From positions 55,431,429-55,495,428 of the forward strand of contig CM049312.1 in the NCBI GenBank assembly GCA_026874595.1: a stretch of 64,000 nt of DNA, given 5' to 3'. Below the pieces are notes generated by a model, which ran no database searches, was not told the DNA's origin, and was given only the letters and a program-made list of their open reading frames with translations. Within the stretch, counting starts at the first letter, position 1. The number at the start of each line of letters is the position of its first letter. Below are positions 1 through 12,300 of this stretch, in pieces. The stretch comes from Sipunculus nudus (Eukaryota; Annelida; Sipuncula; Golfingiida; Sipunculidae). The translations under genes were made by a program, and so were the position numbers.

Positions 1-224
1 TTTAGTACTAATTTATAAAAATGTACCATAATTATAAAAGAATAAAAGGAAATCTTTAAGTTATTGAGCTACAATCAACATGGACATCAAGTGTTATTAA
101 GAATTTATTTAGTGATTTAGATGTAAATTAGACCAAGTAGGAGAAAAATTAGATTTAACATTAGATGATCAATGTAGACTGTAATTTTTTTTTTTTCAAG
201 AGAAAAATCATTTGAACAAGAAGG
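1..224. other. Upstream of TRMT2A coding start
   Basis: AT-rich DNA with no recognisable gene. Bases 184-200 are a run of T ending in CAAG, a good 3' splice site, so the first coding exon probably begins at 201 after a 5'-UTR exon lying outside the window. An in-frame TGA at 213-215 stops the reading frame just before the ATG at 225. No promoter is visible. Confidence 0.5.
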
Positions 225-384
225 ATGAATTCAGTCAATGAGACTCTGGAGGAACAGGTAGTCCCATCTGTTGCTAAACCAGAAAAAGGAAAGATTAAGA
301 CGGGAGATGGAGATTGTGAACAAAATGAAACAACAGTTGAGACAAAAGAAGAAGAAGAGACAGAAAAATCCAGAGAGAATAAAG
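225..384 (+). CDS. TRMT2A: TRMT2A coding exon 1 (residues 1-53, phase 1 end)
   Basis: Starts MNSVNETLEEQ and continues Lys/Glu/Thr-rich to ENK, then donor AAAG|GTAAAT. It has no similarity that identifies it by itself. It is supported because its phase-1 end joins exon 2 exactly and because TRMT2A N-termini are long, polar and poorly conserved. Confidence 0.68.
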
Positions 385-3300
385 GTAAATATAAAGTTTG
401 ATTTACTTTTGGAAATGATATATTGATTGAAATAAGTAGGATTAGCTTCATAGATCTTGTTATTATGTTACAAAGACAAATTGTTGAGGGGAAAAATCCT
501 GGGCCGATCCGGGAGTCGAACCCAGGTTGGTGGAGCACAAGTCCGGTGTCCCAACCGCTTCGCTAGAAAAGCAAGCTTCACTAGCCAGACAGTTTGGTCC
601 GCTTTTATGTCATCCCATAACACACCCCCTATTAAGAGCGTTCTTCTATCAGAACTGGACTAATTATCCCAGGAGTCACACTTTGGTGAGCTTATTCCCT
701 GGGCCACAAAGTGTTACCGTCACGTCGGACAAGCCCCCATTTTGTTACGAAGACAAATAAATGAGGGGAAAAATCATGGGCCGATCCAGGATTCGAACAC
801 AGGTCGGTGGCGCACAAGTCCGGCGTACCAACTGCTTCGCTAGCAAAGCAAGCTTCACTAGCGAGACAGTTCGATCCGCTTTTATGTCACCCCGTAACAC
901 ACCCCCTCTTAAGAGCGTTCTGCTATCAGAACAAGACCAATTATCCCAGGAGTCACACTTTGGTGAGCTTATTCCCTGGGCCACAAAGTTAACTGTCATG
1001 TTAGACGAGCCCCCATTTTGTTACAAAGACAAATTTTGAGAGGAAAAATCCTGGGCCTATCCGGGAGTCAAACCCAGGTCGGTGGCATTCAAGTCTGGCG
1101 TACCAACTGCTTCGCTAGCAAAGCAAGCTTCACTAGCGAGACAGTTCGGTCCGCTTTTATGTCACCCTGTAACAATTAGCACAAAATATTTTCATAGCTT
1201 TGCACTGACTTGGAGGCCCTTGCCAAAAACAAAATAAAATCAATCAGTATAACCACTTCATCAGAGCAATTGGTGCTAGACTATATTTGGATTTACTGTT
1301 GACAATCGGAAATTGTAATAAAATTAGTAGGATTAATTCAGATATCCTTTTGTTAAAACTAGATATTTTCATAGCTTTATATCGACCTCGTCAGTTTAAC
1401 CATTGCTACAGAACCAAAATTGGTTTTGGACACATTCTAGAAATATATTGACAGATCTGAAATTTCATTAGTTGCAACAAATTTTTGCTGCAAAGGTCAT
1501 TTTTATTTTTTTCATTTCTGTTGTCAAGTACCCAATCAATATTAAGTTATAATGACACAGATGGGGCATATCACCTAAGTGCCATGACCCATGGGTCACT
1601 TGTTAATATTTCAGAAGAAGAAAAGGATGGTGGAATGGACCAAGAAGTGAACAAGGAACAGTCTGTTCCAGACCCATATGCCTACATCAAGCGGAATGAG
1701 TTCACATCAGAAATCTACAAGATTGAAATCTATAACTTACCCAAAAAATTTGGATATGCAGTGAGTGTCTTAATTTGATAATAATATTATTTAATATATC
1801 AAAATATGTTTTAACTTTAAAGCAAGAAAAATATTAAGAATATTGATAGTGGTTGCTTCTGTAAATCACCAACTTGAGCTGAAGAAAAAGTAAAATATTT
1901 ATTATTTATATACTTTACGTTTTAGTTAGGTTTCAGTTGATTATAAAATATGCCCATTTGAAAGGTTAAGTAGAAAAGTTTTCTCAGATGCACACTTTTT
2001 CATTTTATCACCTGTTAGTTGAATACTAGTATATGTCTTTAAAGATAATTCATTACATTTGACAAATCCTTTGATGTGTCCCATGGTCAAGATTTTAAAC
2101 ATGCTGTGGAATTTGTAGTTTTGGTGAGCTAAATATTAGCTCAGCTTAAGTTAAGTCATTTGAGTTACTGGGATGGGCCTGTGTCCATATTCTGTCGATC
2201 TAGTCAGCTATTAAAATTAGGTAGACAGGCATTGCTGAAAGGGTGTATAAATTTTAGATTTTTAGAAATAATATTTTACCTCTTTTAAAATAAAAAAATG
2301 CTATAGAAAAATAAATTGTTTTTTAAATTTTAAGCAAATGAAAAAGAAGCTGCACAATCTACAGCTGAAACCATCCAAGATCAAAGCATTTCCTGAAAAA
2401 TCATTTGTCTTTGTCAACTTCAGGTAAGAGGAGAATCCTATCATATGTTCAGATAATTCACACGTAATATCAGGATATATGGTGGTATGGTGACATGATA
2501 TTTTTTACACTTTTTAAACAATTTATTGTAACATTTCACAAGTTTTAATATCTCTTGTTATTAATTAGAGCAAACTCTTCCATTTTACATCCTAGGTTCT
2601 TCTGATGATTTTGTCTGATCCTGAATATCACAAAACATAGACATCAATCCTATATATTGACTCTCCGATGAAACAAATTATGTATTTTACTGCTTTTCTG
2701 CATCTTTTATGAGAAATAAGATTGGTATTTACATAAAAACCTGTGTCAAAGGGCCATATCAAAAGAACTTTAAGACAAAAAAATGACAGGAGTTGGTTTT
2801 ACTTTATTGTCCCCTGTTTCCGCGGAATAGGGGACATTGATTTGGGTTGGTCTGTCTGTCTGTCCATCAGGTTTTTCGTTTTTCTGAGTGATAACCTTCC
2901 AATATATTATATGATTGTATTCAAATTGGGATCAGCGATTGCTCTCATGGGTTGGGATTTGTTTTGTAGTGTCTCCCTGAAAATTTATTATCACCAGCTC
3001 CAAAAAACCTTTGGTTCCCAATTCACAAAAAATTTTGACATGTGGAGACATCTTCAGGGAACATTAAAAACTAAAAAATATTGAGAAGGCAAGCAAAAGT
3101 AACAAGAGGCAAAGCGGAGGACAAAAATTTAACGAATTGGCTTGTTACAATTATATTTAATATTTTTTGGTGAAACAAGCAGCATTTTATTAAGAAAACA
3201 GGTAGTATATTGCTTTCAACATTTATGCATATAGCATTTATTCAGGTTTAAAATGATAAAAATATTATACAGCGGAACCTCTCCTGATGGGCACCTCTTT

Positions 3301-6300
3301 CCTGAGAGCATCCCCTTATGACCACTTACTGGCAGTCCCTTGAAAATGAACAGTTTATTATCATATATGATATACTCAATTGCGGGCACCTCTCTGATCT
3401 GAATTAGGGGCAGTTATTAAGGAACAGAGCTGTCAAAACACCTCTGTATTGTGGGCAGTGTCAAGCCAGCCCAGAGCAAATGCAGATAACTCAGCAGTTC
3501 TTTGATCTTTATCAGCCAACTCAAGAAATCAGGCCAAGTAGATCTCAAATTTTCTCAGGAAGAACACTCTGTCACAGATTATAAAGACTTATGTACATGT
3601 ACAAACTACTAACAAAATATTACAAAATGATAACACTATTTATATATACCAAGCTTTGCTTAGCATCAGGAGCTATAAATGTTATAATCCATTATTTGTA
3701 AAAGCACCTGTGAACTAACTTAACAATGTACACAGTAATCTGAAATTTCAATTTTTAAATTGCTTTTTAAGTATAATTTTATTGGACTTGGAGTCAAATG
3801 ACTCAGACTTGAAGAAGGTGGACTTGGACTTGAACCTCAAGGACTCAGGCTTGGACTCCAGTGGCATTGGCTAGGACTTGCACTCAGAGTCAGATGATGT
3901 GGTTACGACTGCACCACTGATGTTTAATAATGAAAAGCACTGCCAGTTTTTGTGCCTTGCTCTATTTTCTATATAAGATTCTATACCCACCAAAGTCATT
4001 CATCTGGTCCACCATCTTAATACCTTCCAGACATACTTGTTATTTACAAATAATATATATATATATATATATGACTTTTATTTTACTGTTAATCATGTTA
4101 ATCTGTGATGGTTATTCATGTTTTGTTGTTAAGATGTGAGGAAGACAGAGACAAGGCTTTGAAGGTTATTGAAGGTCAGCATTTCAAGGGCAGACCAATG
4201 AAGGTCAAGGTGAGTACTTAAGAAAGTTCATCATGGGAATCACTCATCCCCATCCCCCTCCTATCTTCTGTTGTGACCGCATTTATATGATATTCACAAA
4301 TAAATTTGAAAAAAACAGCATTAGTTGGTTTTGAAGGACACATGATAGACATGTATGCCTTGAACCATACTTTTGTTGGCTTCATATTTGCAAGTTAACA
4401 TTTCTTGATTATTCAGCCACTTTTTCAATGGTTTGCGTTGGTGAAATTAATGCAATCTCAACATATTAAAAAAAACTAAACTAAGTTATCAAATATTATA
4501 TGCCTAAAATATGTCAAATAATATGTGCACAAATTCTAAATAATTGGACAGAGACCCAAGGCAACTCTAAACTGTGTTGTTTATTAATGGCATATATTTT
4601 GAAACATCTGATAACATTTAAATAGCAATCTTTGAAAATTTATTAGATTTATTATTATTTATATTAAATATTAATTTCTAACTTTTGACTTGCCTTCCAT
4701 GATGGGGCTTCTTATTCACAAAGGTTTTATTTTTCTGATTTATATAATTTCCTTTCCGTAAATATTGCAAATATGGAACCTGGCAAACAAAAGGCAAGCA
4801 CAGTAAGTTATAAATAAGAAAATGCATCATGCAGACTTTAAGAGCAGCAGCCCTGTCATCTTAAAAAGTGTCTCTGACAGTTGTGACATTTTTAATAAAA
4901 ATAAAATTTCTGAACAGTGGCTTCATGGATTTCCCTGAAATTTGATGTGCTCATTCATCCTGGATACTTCTTCATTATACTTCATTAAATTTTTTTTTTT
5001 TCAATTTTACATGTTTTTCAGTGAAGTAACTATACAGATAACAAAAAAACAGATATCTTTGACATTGATGTTACAGAAGGCAAACCCTGCAGCAGATCCA
5101 TTAGCAAAGAAGAGAAAACTAGAGGCAGAAGCAGGTAACTAGCTTGAAACGTGTGTGTATGTGTATATATGTGTGTACACATGCATGCCTTTATTTTGAC
5201 AGCATAACAGGCCCCATTATAGTAATAATTGGATATCTTCAACCCTTGGATTAATTTTGATCCAAGAAATTAGGTCACTGGAATCCTATCAGATTAAATG
5301 AAAACCTGTTTCATCATTAAAGCTGTAGTAAATTTTTATATATAGCAAATTAATTTATGTTTAAACATACAGTCTGATTCATTGACAGCTCACTTCGGCA
5401 CTGCTGCCATCTTGGAAGTGAAATTTGGTGGTTCCTTCTTGAGTTTTTAGCTCAGCTGACTATAAGTCATCTGAGCTATAGTCATGGTCCATTGTCCGTC
5501 GTCCGTCCGTCTGTCTGTCCATCCGTCCGTCCGTCCGTCTGTCTGTCCATCCGTCCGTCCGTCCGTAAGACTGGCACGTTTCGACACCGTTGGACCTACG
5601 AATCTGAATTTCGGCATACAGTTAAATATTCCTTTATATAGTTCCTATGTACATGCCAGATATTAAGTCAGTATTATATAATTTAAAAAAGTTATTGGCC
5701 CAAACATAATGCACTTTGTAAAAAAATCAGGAAGATATTTTGTCACTTAAGACCCAAAGTGTTAAAGGTAGGGACTTTTTTCCAGTAATACAACTTTAAT
5801 TAATCAAAATTTATTTATTTAATTGTATTCCAAAAATTAGATCAAAATCTGTTTAATTTTTTTAAATATTGGCAAAAATATAAAATTGGTACCTTAAATT
5901 TTGCCCAACTTTGGCCATGGCACGTTTTTTTCCTGTAAGTACTGTGGATTTAATTTTCACACCATGTATACATAAGGATTTAATCTGTTAAAATCTGAAA
6001 TTTGAAAATAAAAGCTGCAAAATTAGGCTAGTTATTGAATTTTTTTGGAGGCTCTTGTTGTATTCCCTTACATTGTCAAGCAGTCCACTTTGATGACTGT
6101 AGGTCATTCAGTGCACATCTCTATGCTCCCCAGGCTGTTGACATAATTTTAGATGTCCCCAAAATCTCCTACCATACCGAAAATTGGGTCATCAGGACTT
6201 TGTTCCTTCGAGATATTAAGGAAAAAAACTCCGTTTTCCATAAAAAAAAGCCATTGTTACACTTCAAGGCTGCCTAATATCAAAACCACTGATCTGTTTT

Positions 6301-9300
6301 TGATCGTATTTAGTATTCACATTCTTTTATACATTTTCTATGAACATACCAAAAATTAGGTCAGTATTGAGTATTATTTTGAAGTTATGGGCCAAAACAT
6401 AATGCAATTTTTAAAAAAATCAGGAAATATATTTACTCACATGAGAATTGCTGAACCTAGAGACCTTTTTTCAGGAATATAACTTTATTTAATCAAAATT
6501 CAATTGTTTACCCAAAATTAGATCTGAATTTTGCAAATTTTTCAAGTTATTAGCATAAATAAAAAACAATACCTTAAATTTTGTCCAACTTTGGCACTGT
6601 TGATTTAATTTTCCCAGCATATATGCATAAGGATTTAATCTTTTAAAATCTGAACTTTCAAAAGAAATTGATTGGAATGAATAGCTTTTATTCATGTTTT
6701 CACACACCATGTCAAGTGTTGTTTACATCTAGCCCACCTAGTAGTACAGCCTTCACTTGCATTATGTAACCCACCCCAGGCAGCTTACCTTGGCCCAGCT
6801 TGGCCACTACTAGCAGGCTTCCCCTCGCCCTGCACTCATCCCCCCCCCCCAGCTGGTGCATAAACTAGATGAATGTTATAATTTTTCTGTATTTTATTTT
6901 ATTCTTGGACATGCTACATTTTAGATTTTGTATTGTACCACCAAGGTTACAATGATTAAAGTGTACATTTAATTGTGTCCACAAAGTGGTGTATTGCTGT
7001 GAAAGTCTGGATGTTCATAAGATAAGTAATTCCTTACTTCAGAAGAGTAAAAACTTCACCAGGTGTGAAATTGACTATTAATTCCAGTAATTAATTAAAA
7101 CTGGGATAGTAATTAGCACAATGATATTGTTTGTCCCTCATTCAACCAACAATGTGTATACTTTATTTGAAAAGATGTTTTATTTTGTCAAATTTACTTT
7201 TATTTTATTTTGGTGAATAAAATTAAGCATGTCCTGAAAACTCCAATATGCAAAACTTTTTAATAGTGATTCAAGGAATATTCTTGTAGATGCCATGTTG
7301 TGGCATTATTTTCTTTTAAAATCAGTTAAAACATTTATGATTTAAAAATAATAAAATATATGTGTATGCATAATATGACCCAATGTTTTTTACTCTGTAT
7401 ATATAATGATTGCAACTTTTGCAACAATTCTAATATTTTATATTTTCAGGTTTTTTAATTAAAAATTTATAAACCTGTAAATAAAAAAATGATACAGATA
7501 AAAACTTCTTAATGGAAAAAGTGGATCTGCTTAAAAAAATAGGATTATATATAAACTTAAATGCATTATTCTCTTGAAAGTGAAATAAAGGTATTAGTCC
7601 ATTCTGTCCACTTGCCTGTCCATCTGTAAATTTTAGTATGCAACACAGTATCTCAAAACTTTTACTGTTTTTCTTCATGACAGTCTTGTCAGAGTATTAG
7701 TTTGCAATCATATATTTAGAACTTTACTATAACCAAGTAGGAGGGCCCCTTTCCTCTTAGCTTTTCATATTCTTATATAAATGAAAAACATTACAATAGA
7801 ATATTTCTACATCCACCTTCGTGTTGCCCTCACTTTTCCCTTCTCCAACCCCATCCCAAAGTCAGCCTCAGTAAGCAAGAACAAGATGAATCAGATATAT
7901 TCATACTTTAATATTTTGTATAACTATTCGTCCATAGGTACCTATGTACATGCCAGAAATTATGTCAATATTGTGTAATATGTAGACATAGTGGGCATCA
8001 CAATAATGTACCTTGTCAAGACTAAAGAGATATTGTGTCATACAGTCACATATTCATAAATCACTTCATCAGCATAGTTAATCATAACATCATATCTGTC
8101 AAATTGAACGCTTGCAGACTACCATACACTTTAGATCCTTCAACAAATAGCCTTATCATCTACTACTGCTTATTACTGCTGTCATTGCATTCATATTTGC
8201 TCAAATATATCACAATTTTCAACCCCTCCTAAATAAATAAAAAATAAACCACTTTATTTGACTCTATTAATCCATCAGTCAGGTAATTTCATTTATCATT
8301 TACTCACATATTACATTACATTCCTTTATAATAGCCCAACATGTACATGATATTCATAAGCTTTATAGACTCGATATAGTATCACAGTGGAGAAACATTT
8401 ATAGTCCAATCATGATCAGCTGAGTGCCGTGACCCATGGGTCCCTTGTCTTTCCTTGCAACCTACACGTATAGCATTCTCAGTGAAATTCAGTTCATTTT
8501 ATATTGCCAGTGTGTGCACTTCTTGATAGTATCATCCCACAACTGATTACAGATTAAACTAAACACAAACTGTATAGAGACAGATGCAATAAGCATCTTA
8601 TCTAACCGTTTATATGAATCCTGCTGGAGGTAGGCTTATTTTTATGGAAAATATCTAGAATGAATTTTTGTCTTTATTAATAATTTACCATTTTGGTTTT
8701 GCTTTGTCTTGTGAAGCTAATTTCCAATAAGCATCTACTTGTGAATTCATGGTATATTTTCTGTCCATAGGGTAGGTATTAGGGTAGAATGGAACAGCCA
8801 GTGTTTCTTTTTAAGTAAGGCTAGCTGGGCTGGAGGATGGTGGCAACAGACACAGTGCATGCTATATCAGGATATGGCAGAGATGCACACAGTTAGAGCT
8901 AGAGCTTACTCGTTTCGTTTTTCACGAACAAAGTGTATCCTTGCCAGGAAATCAAGCACAAAGGAGTGTTTATAATCAGTGTTTTAGGCCCACAAGCATA
9001 TTCTGAATGGGGAATTATAAAACAAAAACATTATGTGATGATTTGTTGTATAAATGACCAGTTATTAGGATTCTTAACAATTCTTCAGTTTGGAACAGTT
9101 AACTCCCTTTAAAATTGATTAGTTCGAAATAGTTTGCTTGGCAGAGCTAAGAATACTTCACATTTTCTTGAAGACATGAGCTCAATGGTTCCAGCTGGCT
9201 CGGTTCAAGTAACTGGCACAGATCTGAAGAAAATACAAATAGTGGATTTGTTGATGCAAATGTCTCCTCAGGTTCACAGATGCTGAAAGAAAAAATTATT

Positions 9301-12300
9301 TACACAAGTATCTACAGGTGCACAGACAATACAGGGGAAGCCAGACGATTGTTCTGGATTGTAACAAAAATATACATCTGAATTACTGTTCACTGGAACA
9401 GATGATATGCCCTGCCATGGTGTGTCAGGGTGATGGGTATGATTTTTGAAGCACTGTCAGAGTTGTTTATATTTCTAAGGTATAATATACATGCATGAGG
9501 TATGGGAGGTAACAGACCTTACAGGAAAGAATTTGTCCTATTCATGTAATTTATGGTACAGGTCTAATTTGATGTATATAAACTTTGAGTGTACAGTGTC
9601 TATGTGTGTGGGGGAGGGAGGTGGGAGTGTTCAGTTCATGCAGTATTTAACCCAGGTTTATAACTTGTTCCTTTTTGTTTAAACCTCATTCTCTATTTTT
9701 TTGGTGGAGGGTGGTTGGATGGAAGGAAAGGGGGGGGGGTATGATATTAACTTAAAATCTGCATTTTATAACAGTCCTGTCAACAACTCTGCAAAAAGGG
9801 GTTTGGTCTATTCATGTAATCTGTTATTCAGATCCAATGTTAGAAAGGTATTTTTCCAGGGGTGGTAGGGGGGAGGGGGAGGGATGTTGCATGGCAGGTT
9901 GGAGAAGACCAGACCTGTCGAATTCAAGCTATTCTTTAACTGATTTTGACACTAACTTTCAGTAATTCAAAAATGGCCATCCTACACTTTCAGTGAATAC
10001 ATAATTCATTGTGCAATTGAAATAGATATCTAGTTTAATTCATTTTTAGCTCAGCTGACTATAAGTCATCTGAGCTATAGTCGTGGTCCATTGTCCGTCG
10101 TCCGTCCGTCTGTCCGTCCGTCCGTCCTTCTGTAGATGTGGCACGTTTTGAAACCGTAAGACCTAGGAATCCAAAATTCAGCATAATGTTAGATGTCCCC
10201 AAGATCTCCTACCAAGCCGAAAACTGGGTCTTTGCGACTTCGTTCCTTTGAGAAATTAAGGAAAAACCTCAATTTTTTATTAAAATCCTATTTTCACACT
10301 TCAGGACTGCCTAATATCAAAACCACTCATCTGTTTTTCCTCATATTTACCATAAATAATCCTCTATATAGTTCCTATATACATGCCAGAAATTGGGTCT
10401 GTATTTTATAATTTAAAAAAGTAATGGGCCCAAACATAATGCATTTTGTAAATAATCAGGAAAAAAATTTGATCACTTAACACAAAACTTGTTAAAGCTA
10501 AGCACTTTTTTTCCAGTAATATAACTTTTATTAATCAAAATTAAATTGTATACCCAAAATTTGTTCAAAATCTTTTAAATTTTTTAAAATATTAGCAAAA
10601 ATAAAAAATTGGTACCTTAAACTTTGCCCAACTTTGACCATGGCACGTTTTTTTCCTGTAACTGCTGTGGATTTAATTTTCAAAGCATGTTTTTGTTAGC
10701 ATTTCAACTGTTAACATTTAAAATTTGAAACCAGTTGATCAAAAACTGTAGATTTTATTCAAGCACCATGTCACATATTGTTTACATTAACCTAGTGTTA
10801 TGCAGTTTGCTAGAGCTCAGCTCCCCAGCTTCAGCTCTAAGTTCCTTAAATTAGGCATACAGTAAGATGTCTCCAAAATCCCCAACCATGCTAAAAATTT
10901 GGTCACCAGAACTTAATTCCTTCGAGATATTAATGAAAAACTTCATTTTTTCATTAAAAACCCTTTGTTACACTTCAGGACTGCCTAGTATCAAAACCAC
11001 TGATCTGACTTTGATCATATATAATGTACATATTTTTTTATACATTCAATATGCACATGCCAGAAATGATGTCAGTATTGCGTAATTGTTTTAAGTTATG
11101 TGCCCAAACAAAATTGACTTTGTAAAAAATCAGAAATAATATTTACTCAGGTTACATGAAAATTATTGAAGCTAGAGAATTTTTTTCAAGTATATAACTT
11201 TTTTTAATTAAGATTCAATTGTATACCCAAAATTAGATCTGTATTTTGTAAATTTTATAAGGTATTAGCATAAACATAAAATCAGTACCTGAAATTTTAC
11301 CCAACTTTGACCATGGCACATTTTTTTCCTGTGAGTACTGTTGATTTCATTTTCTCAGAATGTAAACATAAGTATTTAATGTGTTTAAATCTGAAATTTG
11401 AAACTAAAAGGTTGAAAATTAGGCTAGTTATTGAATTTTATCTTGAGGCTCTATTGTAGTCACTTGCTTTGTTCCAGATGAGATAGGCCACTCCAGGTCA
11501 CTGGAAGTCAGCTATGCCAGGGTTCCTGATTTGTTTCAGTCACTGGGGGAGATCCCCTGCTGTGACAGGTGTACAATTGTTCTCATATCACACCCCCTCC
11601 CCCCCCCCCCCATGAATATATAAATATACATTTGTATGCATGATGTGGTGTTACATGACAAGATTGAGATTTATGATGATGCAATTTAGAATTATGAATC
11701 AACGTTAATTAGTTATTATTGCAAATGTGAACAATTTTTTCAATTTGAAAGATAATTGGATTAGAAAAAATTAAGATCTAATATTGAAACATATTCTTGC
11801 CCCAGGAGAATGGAACATAAAGTGATCAGCTCTTGTCTGTCCTAGTGTTGGGACGATATGGGTTTTTGATATCATGATAATTCTTCAAATTTTATTGCGA
11901 TATACCGTGATATCGCGATATTTTTAATTATATATAATGGCATTATTAAGCCTTCAGTAATGATATTTATAACAACCGCCTTTGTCTTGACCTTACACAA
12001 GGGGTTAAGTATTAATATCATTTATACCTATTGTGCCAGTACCACAGAATGACTCATTAAGTGATGTAAGTTGCATGAAGGTCCTGCAGGTGTGCAAGCT
12101 TGAGGCGCGGGAAGTCCTGCCCCCATCATCAAATCACGCTTGTCAGAACTTTCCATCAGTTTCCTATAGCTACATAAACGCTAGAGAATCCCGGCGAATT
12201 TTCGGAGAGCGTGTCATACCAATCATGGCTAAATATACCATCCCAATTTTATATTGCAAAATATGCAACCCGTATGGGATGTTCGATTCAGTTGTGACAC

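Larger units (their letters stand above)
385..1614. other. TRMT2A intron 1
   Basis: Holds the tRNA-derived tandem repeat (466-1174), listed separately. In the rest, ATTTTCATAGCTTT occurs twice, near 1187 and 1367, within otherwise unremarkable AT-rich DNA. The last 45 bases contain a mobile-element tail next to the acceptor. Confidence 0.6.

Noticed and set aside
783-850. Possible functional tRNA gene on the - strand
   Set aside because: A- and B-box-like motifs are present, but the anticodon stem and acceptor stem do not pair, so it is treated as a tRNA-derived repeat.
161-1039. Several short ORFs on both strands over the 5' region
   Set aside because: They fall on the reverse of the first TRMT2A exon or inside the 277-bp tandem repeat and read the same repeat in different frames.
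1485-1614. Upstream part of the ORF that includes TRMT2A exon 2, starting at the ATG at 1485
   Set aside because: The upstream residues translate an AT-rich intron and a mobile-element tail; the conserved part starts at the TTTCAG acceptor and joins exon 1 in phase.
5484-5666. ORF rich in PSVRPSV repeats (and its like at 60962-61276 on the - strand)
   Set aside because: Direct translation of the GTCC/GTCT tetranucleotide run of the GCTCAG family; present in any frame.
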